The position numbers and the translations under genes were made by a program. Below are positions 29,948-39,148 of a stretch of 58,614 bases of DNA, piece by piece. The stretch lies in contig NZ_VSRL01000033.1 in assembly GCF_012184385.1 (NCBI RefSeq), positions 1-58,614 of the forward strand. The letters run 5' to 3'. Positions within the stretch are counted from its first letter, which is position 1; every line of letters begins with the position of its first letter. The notes under the pieces were generated by a model that ran no database searches, was not told where the DNA came from, and saw only the letters and a program-made list of their open reading frames with translations. This DNA is from Lentzea indica. GTDB lineage: Bacteria > Actinomycetota > Actinomycetes > Mycobacteriales > Pseudonocardiaceae.

Positions 29948-30991
29948 CTATTCCTCCCATTTGAAGACGCGGGAGGCGATGAACCCGACCACGAGGGCGA
30001 ACCCGACCAGGATGGCCGACGGCATCAGCAGCGCCTCGATCCCCTTGCCCCGCACCAGTACGTCGAGCATGCCGTCGTTCATGTGCCGCAACGGGAAGAT
30101 CTTCGACACGGTCTGCAGCCACGCCGGCGCCTGATCGACGGGGAAGAACGTGCCGGACAGGAACGCCATCGGCAGCACGACGATGTTCGCCGCCGCTGAA
30201 GCGGCCTCCTCCGTCTTGGCGAACGCGCCGACCAGCATGCCGAGTGCGAAGAACGCGATGGTTCCCAGCAGCAGCAACGGAATCGCGAGCCACCACGACC
30301 CTGACAGCTTCAGCCCGAACAGCGGCAGCATCGCGATGCCGACGAAGGTCGCGCCCTGCACCAGCGCGACTCCCGCGCTGACCAGCAACCGCGACGACAG
30401 CACGGAAGTCGCCGAGACCGGTGCGAGCCGGATGCGCCGCAGCACCTGCTTGCGCCGCCACGACACCAGCGTCAGCGCGGCACCGAACACCGCGGACACC
30501 GCCACGCCCCAGGACAGGATGCCGGGCGTCAGGTACTGGATCGGCTTGAGGGAGGCGTCCTCGACCTTCTCCGAGGCGAACGTGAACCGAGGCGGCTGAC
30601 CGGTCGCGGCGAGGTTCGCCTTGTCCACGAACCCGTTCACGATCCCGAGCACGGTCGCCGACTTGACCTGATCGCTCTGCGCGAAGCGCACGTCGAGCTG
30701 CTGCCCGCGGATGATCAGGGCAGCGGGCAGGTCGCCGTCCTTGACCTTCTGCACCGCGGCGTTCTCGTCGCTGTACGACTCCAGCTCCAGCGCACCGCTC
30801 TCCCGCAGAGCGCTGACGATCGGACCGTCACCGACGACCGCGATCCTGGTCTTGTCGGCGCCGACGTCGCGCAGGATCAGGCCGAATATGACGAGGAACA
30901 TCAACGGGAACAGGAAGGTGAAGAACAGCGTCACCTTGTCCCGGATGAACCCCTTGAACATCGCGAGCGAGAGCGTCTTGAACGCGGTCAT
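29948..30991 (-). CDS. ABC-2 type transporter permease
   Basis: A 347-aa exporter permease. An N-terminal span (VTLFFTFLFPLMFLVIFGLIL) is followed by a roughly 150-residue extracytoplasmic region and five more spans in the C-terminal half (ILSWGVAVSAVFGAALTLV through ILVGFALVVGFIASRVF). Sequences LPMAFLSGTFFPVDQAPAWLQ and FPLRHMNDGM are typical of drug or lipid ABC-2 exporters. Its ATG overlaps the stop of the ATPase gene by 4 bp. Substrate unknown. Confidence 0.92.
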   Translation of the reverse strand: MTAFKTLSLAMFKGFIRDKVTLFFTFLFPLMFLVIFGLILRDVGADKTRIAVVGDGPIVSALRESGALELESYSDENAAVQKVKDGDLPAALIIRGQQLDVRFAQSDQVKSATVLGIVNGFVDKANLAATGQPPRFTFASEKVEDASLKPIQYLTPGILSWGVAVSAVFGAALTLVSWRRKQVLRRIRLAPVSATSVLSSRLLVSAGVALVQGATFVGIAMLPLFGLKLSGSWWLAIPLLLLGTIAFFALGMLVGAFAKTEEAASAAANIVVLPMAFLSGTFFPVDQAPAWLQTVSKIFPLRHMNDGMLDVLVRGKGIEALLMPSAILVGFALVVGFIASRVFKWEE

Positions 30992-31899
30992 GCGCGGTAC
31001 TCCCGACCGGTCAGGTTGAGGAACACGTCTTCGAGGGTGGCCGTGCGGACCTGAAGGCCGTCCAGCGCGCCACGTTCGGCCAGCGCGGACAGCACGGGGG
31101 CGGGGCGGCGCGTGGAGAGCGTCAGCGACACCTCGTTCTCGTGGGCTTCCTCGACACCGTCCAGTGCGGAGGCGTCCACGATGGACAGCACGCCCTTCTG
31201 CAACGTCACGTGGGTAGGCGCGTCCAGTCCGCGCACCAGCACCGCGGGTGTGTCGAGTGCGAGGATCCTGCCCTCGTCCATGATGGCAACGCGGTCGCAG
31301 AGGATCTCGGCCTCGTCGATGTAGTGCGTGGTGTAGACGATGGTCTTGCCGCGCTCCTGGATCGCACGCAGCACGTCCCAGAGGTTGCGGCGCGCCTGCG
31401 GGTCGAGCGCCGCGGTCGGTTCGTCCAGGAACACGATGTCCGGGTCGTGCACGAGCGCGCACGCGATCGAGAGCCGTTGCCGCTGACCGCCGGAGAGCTT
31501 GTTCTCCTGCTCGTTCGCCTTGTCCGCCAGCCCGACGAGTTCGAGCATGTCCGCGGCCGTTCCCTTGCTCACGCCGTAAAGCGCGCCGAACGTCTGCAGC
31601 TGCTCCTTCGCGGTCAGCTTCTCGAAGAACGACGACGCCTGCAGCTGCACGCCGATGCGCGGCAGCAGCTTCACGTTGCGCGGCCACGGACTCTCGCCGA
31701 GCAGCCGCACCTCGCCGCTGTCGGGCTTGCGCAGCCCCTCGATGATCTCGAGCGTGGTCGTCTTCCCGGCGCCGTTGGGCCCGAGGATGCCGAAGAACTC
31801 ACCTTCGGCCACGGTGAACGAGACCCCGTCCACCGCCTTCAGCTCGCCGTAGCTCTTGCGGACGTCCCGCACCACGACCGCCGACCGTTCCTCTGTCAT
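30988..31899 (-). CDS. ABC transporter ATP-binding protein (DrrA/CcmA type)
   Basis: A 303-aa ATPase partner of the coupled permease. Walker A is LGPNGAGKTTT, the signature is KLSGGQRQRLS, Walker B is DIVFLDEPTAALD, and the H-loop is TTHYIDEAEILCDRV. The C-terminal extension with DVFLNLTGREYR is typical of export ATPases of the DrrA/CcmA type. The two genes would form a homodimeric exporter. No regulator is immediately adjacent. Confidence 0.95.
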   Translation of the reverse strand: MTEERSAVVVRDVRKSYGELKAVDGVSFTVAEGEFFGILGPNGAGKTTTLEIIEGLRKPDSGEVRLLGESPWPRNVKLLPRIGVQLQASSFFEKLTAKEQLQTFGALYGVSKGTAADMLELVGLADKANEQENKLSGGQRQRLSIACALVHDPDIVFLDEPTAALDPQARRNLWDVLRAIQERGKTIVYTTHYIDEAEILCDRVAIMDEGRILALDTPAVLVRGLDAPTHVTLQKGVLSIVDASALDGVEEAHENEVSLTLSTRRPAPVLSALAERGALDGLQVRTATLEDVFLNLTGREYRA

Positions 31900-31975
31900 G
31901 GCCGAACGTTAAGTCAGCGCGTCTCAAATCGTGGGCTGGAACGACGAAAGTCGGCGCCAAGTCGAGACGAAGGAG

Positions 31976-32770
31976 CTAGCCGCCGGAGACCAGCAGCGGA
32001 CACGCCGTGTAGACGTCGTTGAGCCGCCTCAGGGCTGCGGCGAACTGCTCGAACCTGGCGCGCGGCACGGCCGCGCGCACCTCGCTGATCACCTGCCAGA
32101 GATACCGGTGCTCGGAGGTCTCCATGATCGGTGACGGCGGGTCGGCCCTGACGTCGCAGGCGAACGCGAGCGCCACCGCCGCGGCACGCAGGCACGCGGT
32201 CGCGAGCGTCACGCAGTCCTCGACCAGGGTGCGGTCGTCCTCGGCGCGCACCACTCCGCTGACCGCGAACCGGACGGCCTGCATCAGCGCGAAGTACAGG
32301 CGCTGGCCGGCCTGGGTCCGTTCGTGCGGCAGGTGCTCGGTACCGGGGCCGGGGGTCACGACCGTCATGCCGACCTGAGGGCGGCGCAGCACGTGGTCGA
32401 ACAGTGCGGTCGGCGCCCAGAGCAGCGTGCGCCACGAGTCCTCGGTGATCGAGGTGCCCGTCCTGGCCGCGTTCTCCAGCACGTCGAGGTAGGCGATCAG
32501 GATGCTGGACAGGAACACACCACCGCGGTCGCCGCCGACCCGCACGATGCCGAAGCGCTCGTCGTGACCGGCGTCGTGGACGCCGTGGCCCGGCTTCCAC
32601 TCGATCACGTCGCTGCTCGCGAGCACCACGCGGGCGAGCCGCTGGTGCACGGGCGGCGCGGAGAGCACCGTGTCGTCCAGCCCCATCTGGACGAGCATGG
32701 ACGCGGCGTGCTGGAGCGACTCGCGCCGCTGCGGCACGAGGTCGGGGTGCAGCAGCCGGAACGGTTCCAC
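31976..32770 (-). CDS. Hypothetical protein downstream of the LuxR regulator
   Basis: A 264-aa soluble, mostly helical protein that I do not recognise. Features are PFRLLHPDLVPQRRESLQHAA at the start, a central VFLSSILIAYLDVLENAARTG, and WRTLLWAPTALFDHVLRRPQ. The GTG at 32770 follows a very strong GGGAGGGGG site. It lies 83 bp after the LuxR gene in the same direction and may be co-transcribed with it. No signal peptide, membrane span or catalytic motif is obvious. Confidence 0.7.
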   Translation of the reverse strand: MEPFRLLHPDLVPQRRESLQHAASMLVQMGLDDTVLSAPPVHQRLARVVLASSDVIEWKPGHGVHDAGHDERFGIVRVGGDRGGVFLSSILIAYLDVLENAARTGTSITEDSWRTLLWAPTALFDHVLRRPQVGMTVVTPGPGTEHLPHERTQAGQRLYFALMQAVRFAVSGVVRAEDDRTLVEDCVTLATACLRAAAVALAFACDVRADPPSPIMETSEHRYLWQVISEVRAAVPRARFEQFAAALRRLNDVYTACPLLVSGG

Positions 32771-32853
32771 GTCGCCCCCTCCCCTCGGTTGGTTGTACTC
32801 ACAATGAACTGCGGGGAGCGTGAAGTCATCCGGATGGACCGCAGCGTTACGTC

Positions 32854-35100
32854 TCAGTTGGACTGGGCCCAGGCCACCAGTTGGGCGCGAGACGAGAGAT
32901 TCAACACCGCTTTCACGTTGTGCACGTGGGATTCCACGGTGCGGTGGGAGATCCCGAGCTTCGCCGCCACCTGAACGTTCGTCATGCCCTGCGCCACCAG
33001 CTCGACGACCATGCGCTGCCGGTCGCTGAGCACCTCGTCCTGCACGATCTCCTTGTCCAGCGCGGTTTCCAGGGCGTGACGAACGTCCATCGCCCGGCCG
33101 GCGTTCAGGGCCCTGGCGAAAGCCGCGCGGGGCAAGGCTTCCCGTGCGAGGTCCAGTGCGGCGGCCATCTTCCCCTGCCACCACGGTTCCGGCGGAACAA
33201 CCCAGCTCGTGCGCATCTGCTGACACGCGGCCAGAAGACGCACGCCGAGCTCGTGCCGCCCGGACAACATGGCGACCAGACCCCTGCCCTCGACCGACTC
33301 CAGCACAGCGCGCGGCAGGGTCGCCGACAGCCGCGCGCTCTCAGCGAACCGCGCGCCGGCCGTAGTCAAATCCTCTCGTTCCAACGCGATGCAACCCGAC
33401 GTGTGCACTGCAGCGGCCACAACGTCCTGCCGCGCATGCACTCTCAGCACCGGCAACGCGCCTTCCACCAGGACGGCGGCCGCGTCGGCGTCGCCCTGGG
33501 CGAGCAGCCTCCAGCCGAGGTTCTGGCTCGACACAGCGACACTCACGTCGTTGCCGTTGCGTACGCCGTGCTGGATCGATTGGCGCAGCGCCCATGCGGT
33601 GTTCGGCACATCGCCCGCTCCTTCGTGAGCGCTCGCCAACGTGCGGAACAGCCGGCACATGATCAGTTCCTGCCCGCCGATCTCCGCGGTCTCGATCGCC
33701 TCCATCGCGTACTTCACCGCTTCGTCGTGCCGTTCTTCTTGACCCGCCAGAAGTGACGCGTACTCCAGCGCGAGGATGCGGTAGCGGGCGTCGGCGGACG
33801 ACTGGTGCAGCACCTGCATCAGCACAGCGCCCGCCTCGGTGAAGTAGCCGCGGTCGAAGCACACCCTCAGCAACATCGTGGCGAGCATCAGCCGGCGTTC
33901 GTCCTGCGACACCACCAGATGGGCGAACGCGTACGCCACGTTGTCGTACTCCTGATGCAGCGCCTTCACCTGCTCCGTCGCGAGGATCGACGACGTGACG
34001 CCGGGTTCGCCCTTTTCGCACAGCCACTCGATGATGCGTTCGGCCATCACCTCGTACTCGCCCTGCTCCCGCAGGCGTTCCTCTGCGTAGAGACGGATCG
34101 ACTCGAGCATCCGGAAGCGGCCGTCGTTCCCCCGCACCACCAACGACTTCGCCTGCAACGCCGTGAGCAGGCCGATCACCGCTCCGCCGTGCAGCACCTG
34201 GACGATCTCCAGCCCGAACCCGCCCGGTAGCAGCGCGAGCCGGCGGAACAGCTCCTTCTCGCACGTGGTCAGCAAGTCGTGGCTCCACGCGATGGCCGCG
34301 CGCAGGCTCTGGTGCCGCGCCTGCTCGCCGGCGTCGCTGAGCAGGTCGAGCCGGTGGTCGAGGCGGTTCGCGAGCTCGTGCAGCGGCACCGATCCGGAGA
34401 GCTTCGCGGCCAGTTCCACCGCGAGCGGCACACCGTCCAGCCGCGTGCAGATCGCCGCGATCGCGTCCTGGTCGCCCGGCGCTCCGGCACGTTCGGCGAA
34501 GAGCCGGACAGCGTCGTCCTCCATGCCGTGCAGCGGGAAGACGGCCTCACCGACGGCTCTCAGCGCCTCGCGGCTGGTCGCGAGGACCTGCAGGTTCGGA
34601 CAGCGCGACAGGACCGCGTCCACGACGTCGCAACATTCCTCGACCAGATGCTCGCAGTTGTCGACGAGCAGCAAGATTCGACGATTGCTCAGCTCAGCGA
34701 GCAACGTAGTCCGCAACGCGACACCCGCGTGCTGGTACACCCCAACGGCTTCGGCGAACGCCTGCACCACCTGGTCGGACCGGCTCAGCTTGCCCAGCTC
34801 GACGGTGCGCACCTCGACCCGTTTGGTGCGCCTGGCCAGTTCTACCGCGAGCCGCGTCTTCCCGACCCCTGCCGACCCCACGAGCGTGAGCATCCTGTGC
34901 TTGCGCAGCAACGAAAGCAGCTCCGCCAGCTCGCTCTCCCTGCCGACGAACGCGTCGTCGTAACCGGGCAGCTCGGTGACCACAGTGGACGTACCGGCGG
35001 AACGCCGGCGGTAGGCACGCTGACGGCACGCGTTGGAGCAGTATCGCGCCCGCGACGGCATGGGCGCGAACTCCGTGCCACAGTTCGCGCAGGTGCCCAT
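32854..35100 (-). CDS. Large LuxR-family STAND regulator with N-terminal zinc ribbon
   Basis: A 748-aa regulator. Unusually it begins with a probable zinc ribbon, C4-x2-C7 and C21-x3-C25, followed by a basic stretch (RQRAYRRR). A STAND/AfsR-like NTPase follows: Walker A VGSAGVGKTRLA with K81, Walker B ILLLVDNCEH, and the sensor LATSREALR. A TPR-like helical region fills about 350-670. The LuxR/GerE HTH is at the C-terminus (LSDRQRMVVELVAQGMTNVQVAAKLGISHRTVESHVHNV). Such proteins bind DNA after nucleotide and ligand control. The likely target is itself and the following gene; nothing further can be inferred. Confidence 0.92.
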   Translation of the reverse strand: MGTCANCGTEFAPMPSRARYCSNACRQRAYRRRSAGTSTVVTELPGYDDAFVGRESELAELLSLLRKHRMLTLVGSAGVGKTRLAVELARRTKRVEVRTVELGKLSRSDQVVQAFAEAVGVYQHAGVALRTTLLAELSNRRILLLVDNCEHLVEECCDVVDAVLSRCPNLQVLATSREALRAVGEAVFPLHGMEDDAVRLFAERAGAPGDQDAIAAICTRLDGVPLAVELAAKLSGSVPLHELANRLDHRLDLLSDAGEQARHQSLRAAIAWSHDLLTTCEKELFRRLALLPGGFGLEIVQVLHGGAVIGLLTALQAKSLVVRGNDGRFRMLESIRLYAEERLREQGEYEVMAERIIEWLCEKGEPGVTSSILATEQVKALHQEYDNVAYAFAHLVVSQDERRLMLATMLLRVCFDRGYFTEAGAVLMQVLHQSSADARYRILALEYASLLAGQEERHDEAVKYAMEAIETAEIGGQELIMCRLFRTLASAHEGAGDVPNTAWALRQSIQHGVRNGNDVSVAVSSQNLGWRLLAQGDADAAAVLVEGALPVLRVHARQDVVAAAVHTSGCIALEREDLTTAGARFAESARLSATLPRAVLESVEGRGLVAMLSGRHELGVRLLAACQQMRTSWVVPPEPWWQGKMAAALDLAREALPRAAFARALNAGRAMDVRHALETALDKEIVQDEVLSDRQRMVVELVAQGMTNVQVAAKLGISHRTVESHVHNVKAVLNLSSRAQLVAWAQSN

Positions 35101-35128
35101 CGCACGAGCCTACGACCGTTTTGGCGTC

Positions 35129-37336
35129 TCAATTGGAAAGTGTGTGGAGGTCAACCTCCAGCGTGGTCCCCGAACGCAGCTGCGCGAGCTCGATCCGATC
35201 CTTGGTCCTGGCGAGCCAGCCGCTCCGAGTTCGCTGCACCACCTGCGTCTTCGTGACGTCGGCGTCCTCCGCCTTGATCACGATGTCCTTGCCGTTCTCC
35301 AGGTGGACCACGGCACGCCGGAATCGGGGAGCGTGCGGCACGAACTCGCCGGTTCCCGGCACCACCGGGTACATCCCGAGCGCGCTGAACACGTACCAGG
35401 CCGACATCGTGCCGAGGTCGTCGTTGCCCGTGACACCGGCCGGCCCGTTGACGAACAGCGTCTGCGCGGCTCTCACGACCACCGACGTCTTCTCCGGCTT
35501 GCCGATGAGCGCGTACATCCACGGCGCGTGCAGGTCTGGCTCGTTGTTCGGGTTGTACCTGAACTGGTTGTAGTAGTCGTACGGCCCGACGACCCACTTC
35601 TCGCGGACTGCTCTCGCCGGATCGATGAGGAGGTCGGGGTAGGCGAAGAAGTCGTCGAGCCGCGCCTCTGCCGCCGCCTTGCCGCCCAGCGCCGTGATCA
35701 GACCGGGCACGTCCTGCTGCACGAGCCACTGGTACTGCCAGGCCGTGCCCTCGTGGAACCCTTCCGGCCCCTGCGGCGTGAACGGGGTGAGCCACGCGCC
35801 GTTCTGCAGCTTGGGCCGCGGGAAGCCGGTGAAGCCGCGGTCGGTGACGCTGTGGTCCCAGAGGGTGCGGTGGTTGAGGCCGCGCTTGTGGAGCCGTTCC
35901 GCGTCCTCTTCGTGGCCGAGCTCTTCGGCCATGATCGCGAGGGTGGCGTCGGCCAGCGCGTACTCGAGGGTCGCCGACGCGCCGTGGTGCGGATCGGTGT
36001 CCTGCCCCTTCTTCGGGAAGCGCTTGTCGTACTGGACGAAGCCGTTGGCGAGGTAGTTCGGGTTGCCGGACCGGCCCTGGAAGCGGGAACTCTCTGGCGG
36101 GATGCCGTCGGCGTTCTGGAGCAACGCCCGGTAAGCCTGCTCCTCGAAACCCTTGAGGTGTCCGAACCGCCACAGGTCGACCAGGAACGGCGTGACCGGG
36201 TCGCCGGTCATGCAGTTCGTCTCCTGGTTCGCGAACGCCCAGCGCGGGAGCCAGCCACCCTGTTCGTGAATCGCCAGAACGCTTCTGGCGATGTCCCTGC
36301 TGCGGGTGGTGCGGATCAGCGCGAGGAGCTGGTTGTGCGCCCGGTAGGTGTCCCAGAGCGAGAAGTACTCGTAGTACGTCCAGTCCTCGGCGTGGTGGAT
36401 CCGGTTGTCGAAGCCCCGGTACCTGCCGTCGACGTCGCTGCCGGTCAGCGGCTGCAGCAGCACGTGGTACAGCGCGGTGTAGAAGACCGCCCGCTCGTCC
36501 CAGTCCTCCGTCTCGATCTCGACGCAGCAGAGCTCTCGGCGCCAGGCGTCCTGAGCCTCGTTGCGGAGGTCGTCGAAGGTTTTGCCGCTGGTTTCCTCCT
36601 GCAGGTTGTTCGTCGCACCCTGTCCGTCCACTTGAGACAGAGCGGTGCACGCCGTGACCGGTCCTGGGTCGAACGTCACCCAGGCGCCTCGGAGGCCGGC
36701 GCCGCCGGCGGACTCCCGTTGGCCCGGCTTGGATCCGGACGGACCCCACGTGCCGAACTCCCGGAACGGACGGTCGAACCTGGTGGTGAAGCAGGTGATG
36801 TACGGGCGGCCGCCGCAGAACGCCTGTGTCTCCACGGTTCCGGTGATGGTGCGGTCGTCGACGACCTTGACGGAGGAGGCGAACACCGGCTCCTTGTCGT
36901 TGGCCTGGCCGACGTTGACCAGAAGCGTGCCGTTGTTACCGCTGGGGAACGTGTACCGCTCGACGCCGGCACGCGTGGTCGCGGTGCACTCGACGGTGAT
37001 GTCACGATCCAGCTTGACCTTGTAGTAGCCCGGCTTGCCGATCTCGCCCTCGTGCGAGTACCTGGCGCCGTAACGCTTGTGGTCGAAGCTCGTCGGCAGC
37101 TGGGTGACCGGCAGGATCGGCACGAGACCGCCCTGCTCCCAGCACCCCGCGCCGGAGAGGAAGAAGTGGCCGAAACCGCGGATCACCGCGTCGTCGTAGC
37201 GATAACCGGCGTAGTGGGAGCCGACCGGGCTGGAATGCGCCTTGCCGAACGGCATGGACGCGCCGGGGAAGGTGTTGCCCTCGTCCTTTGTGCCGATGAA
37301 CGTGTTGACCGACTCAATGGGATCCAGTGCGTCCAC
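35129..37336 (-). CDS. GH92 alpha-mannosidase, no signal peptide
   Basis: A 735-aa glycoside hydrolase family 92 enzyme, exo-acting alpha-mannosidases that need calcium. Family signatures are NTFIGTKDEGNTFPGASMPFG, GFGHFFLSGAGCW, HEGTAWQYQW and GNDDLGTMSAWYVFSALGMYP. Unlike most GH92 proteins it has no signal peptide, so it is predicted to be cytosolic. It is encoded in the LacI-controlled mannose locus, separated from the GH47 gene by a clear terminator. The GTG at 37336 has little ribosome site; leaderless translation is possible. It likely trims mannose from imported manno-oligosaccharides. Confidence 0.93.
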   Translation of the reverse strand: MDALDPIESVNTFIGTKDEGNTFPGASMPFGKAHSSPVGSHYAGYRYDDAVIRGFGHFFLSGAGCWEQGGLVPILPVTQLPTSFDHKRYGARYSHEGEIGKPGYYKVKLDRDITVECTATTRAGVERYTFPSGNNGTLLVNVGQANDKEPVFASSVKVVDDRTITGTVETQAFCGGRPYITCFTTRFDRPFREFGTWGPSGSKPGQRESAGGAGLRGAWVTFDPGPVTACTALSQVDGQGATNNLQEETSGKTFDDLRNEAQDAWRRELCCVEIETEDWDERAVFYTALYHVLLQPLTGSDVDGRYRGFDNRIHHAEDWTYYEYFSLWDTYRAHNQLLALIRTTRSRDIARSVLAIHEQGGWLPRWAFANQETNCMTGDPVTPFLVDLWRFGHLKGFEEQAYRALLQNADGIPPESSRFQGRSGNPNYLANGFVQYDKRFPKKGQDTDPHHGASATLEYALADATLAIMAEELGHEEDAERLHKRGLNHRTLWDHSVTDRGFTGFPRPKLQNGAWLTPFTPQGPEGFHEGTAWQYQWLVQQDVPGLITALGGKAAAEARLDDFFAYPDLLIDPARAVREKWVVGPYDYYNQFRYNPNNEPDLHAPWMYALIGKPEKTSVVVRAAQTLFVNGPAGVTGNDDLGTMSAWYVFSALGMYPVVPGTGEFVPHAPRFRRAVVHLENGKDIVIKAEDADVTKTQVVQRTRSGWLARTKDRIELAQLRSGTTLEVDLHTLSN

Positions 37337-37369
37337 CCGTCTCAGCGTAGTGCCACGTTCACGAAAAGA

Positions 37370-37415
37370 CCGGGCCTGAGCGCCGCCGCCGCCAAGTTGC
37401 GGCGCTCAGACCCGG
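37370..37415 (-). terminator. Intrinsic terminator after the GH47 gene
   Basis: CTGAGCGCCGC (37376-37386) pairs with GCGGCGCTCAG (37399-37409), extended by CCGGG/CCCGG past one mismatch. On the minus strand it is followed by TCTTTTC, a U-rich tail, so it should end GH47 transcription. Confidence 0.8.
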
Positions 37416-37426
37416 AGTCCGCAGGC

Positions 37427-38881
37427 CTACTTCCGCGCGCCGAGGAAGATGTTCCCCTCGGTCGACAGGTAGTGGCTGGTGTAGTCGAACCGCCGCGCGT
37501 CACCGAAGATCAGCCAGTAGTACTTGAGCTGCTCAGACCACCAGTACCCGGGACAGAAGTCGCCCTTCGCCCCTGTCGTGACGTCGGTCAGGATGGTGTA
37601 GCCGTAGTTCGTGCGGGACGTCCGTTTCATCTCCCGGTAGTGCCGGTGGGCACGCTCGCGGTAGACCTCGTCGTGCGTGGCGAGCCACAGGAAAAACGCC
37701 CCATCGGCGTACTCGGGCCGAAGCTGGTTACCGACCGAAGTCGGCCGCAATGAGGTGTAGTTGATGCCCTCGGGCAGCACGCCGTAGCGGTCCTGAACGG
37801 CCGTCCAGGAGTTGTGGTAGGCCCGGCCGCGCGCGAGGTCTCCGCTCTCGGCGAGCAGGCCGCTGAAGAACGCCGCCAGCTCGCTCTGGGTCCGCGTGTC
37901 CCTGCGGCCCGTGAAGGCGTCGACCTGGGCGAACCAGAGGCGTCCACCCACCACGTCCGTCTGGTGCCTCAGGATCGCGCGCAGCAGCACGTCCCACCAG
38001 CGCTTGAGATCGCGGTCCCCGAAGAGGCGCCAGCCGTCCCACAGGTACTCGTAGTACGAGTCGGCGGGTGGGCCGATCGTGGCGTAACGGTTGCGCCAGG
38101 CGCCGGTCTCGGCGTGCACGTCCCACGGCAGCAGGTCATATGCCGTCCGCTTGTCGAACGTGACTTGGAAGGCCTTCTTGGCCGCGTTGTAGTACTTGCG
38201 GTCGCCGGTCCACTTCGAGAGCGAGCCGAACTCCGTGATGTAGGTACCGGTTTCGGCGAGGTTCGTCTCCGGCGACGACACCGCGCCCGTGCGCAGATTG
38301 ACGTAGCGGTAAGGAATTCCGGTCGGCGACTTGGTGAATGCGACCAGCAGGCGGTCGCCAAGGTCCCGTGCCAGCGCCAGCAAAGCGCTGTCACCGCTCA
38401 CGTGGTAGGCGGAGAGCAGGCCGCCGAGCATGCGGATGTTGGTCTCGAACACCTGGAACGGGGCGTTCACATCGAAGTTCAGGTTCGCCTTGACCCAGCG
38501 GACGCCCTCAGCGAACTCGGCGTCGAGTTCCATGAGCCACAACGTGTCCAGCGCTTCGACGACGGTCAGGCCCATCGGGTGGCCGGGCACGAAGAACTCC
38601 TCGTGACCGCCGGACACCGGCTTGATCTGGTCGTGGCCGAACGCACGTTCCACATAGGACCGCCAGGCCCAGCGTGTTTCGTTGCGCACGTCTTCGGCGA
38701 CGGCACGCCAGCCGCCGGGTGGTGGTGCCAAAGCCGTGGCACCAACGGAAGGAACATCCGCGGCTGCGGTGCCCGGTGGCGGCGCGGACGGTGAAGGTTG
38801 AGCGGCAGCAACACCGGGCACACCGGCCAAGCCGGCGGCACCGAGGAGGCTGAGAACGCTTCGGCGTGGCAGGTCACGCAT
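37427..38881 (-). CDS. GH47 alpha-mannosidase, Tat-type exported
   Basis: A 484-aa protein with an N-terminal twin-arginine signal (PRRSVLSLLGAAG, R6-R7) ending near VAAA, then a Pro-rich linker. The catalytic (alpha/alpha)7 barrel has hallmark sequences of GH47: WAWRSYVERAFGHDQIKPVSGG, VVEALDTLWLMEL, FETNIRMLGGLLSAY, DSYYEYLWDGW, LRPEYADGAFFLW and a final STEGNIF that corresponds to the calcium-binding Thr region. GH47 enzymes remove alpha-1,2-mannose from high-mannose glycans and are mainly eukaryotic, with a few bacterial members. Divergent from LacI; a LacI-type operator variant lies in the shared region. Confidence 0.9.
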   Translation of the reverse strand: MRDLPRRSVLSLLGAAGLAGVPGVAAAQPSPSAPPPGTAAADVPSVGATALAPPPGGWRAVAEDVRNETRWAWRSYVERAFGHDQIKPVSGGHEEFFVPGHPMGLTVVEALDTLWLMELDAEFAEGVRWVKANLNFDVNAPFQVFETNIRMLGGLLSAYHVSGDSALLALARDLGDRLLVAFTKSPTGIPYRYVNLRTGAVSSPETNLAETGTYITEFGSLSKWTGDRKYYNAAKKAFQVTFDKRTAYDLLPWDVHAETGAWRNRYATIGPPADSYYEYLWDGWRLFGDRDLKRWWDVLLRAILRHQTDVVGGRLWFAQVDAFTGRRDTRTQSELAAFFSGLLAESGDLARGRAYHNSWTAVQDRYGVLPEGINYTSLRPTSVGNQLRPEYADGAFFLWLATHDEVYRERAHRHYREMKRTSRTNYGYTILTDVTTGAKGDFCPGYWWSEQLKYYWLIFGDARRFDYTSHYLSTEGNIFLGARK

Positions 38882-38983
38882 GGCCGATCTCTCCTCTCCG
38901 CGATTTCACCGAATCCATCGAGAAGGAGTGACCGACTTCCCGGCGAAATCGCCGCCGCGCCGGAGGCGCGGCAATCCAACACT

Positions 38984-38995
38984 GACAACGCTGTC
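38984..38995. promoter_or_regulatory. LacI operator variant between GH47 and lacI
   Basis: GACAACGCTGTC differs at one position from the perfect GACAACGTTGTC found at 39151 and 41995. It lies 103 bp before the GH47 start codon on the minus strand. Confidence 0.6.
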
Positions 38996-39148
38996 TGTCA
39001 TCAGATCCTTGCGGAGCGCACACGGTGGTGGTCAAGACCATTTCGTCCACTTGTCCTGTTCCAGACACCATCCGGCGAAATGAAGAGCCCCTTGACCGGT
39101 TCCGGAACGGTTGACAAGGGCGTAAAGGCGAGGTGAGATACGGCCACT

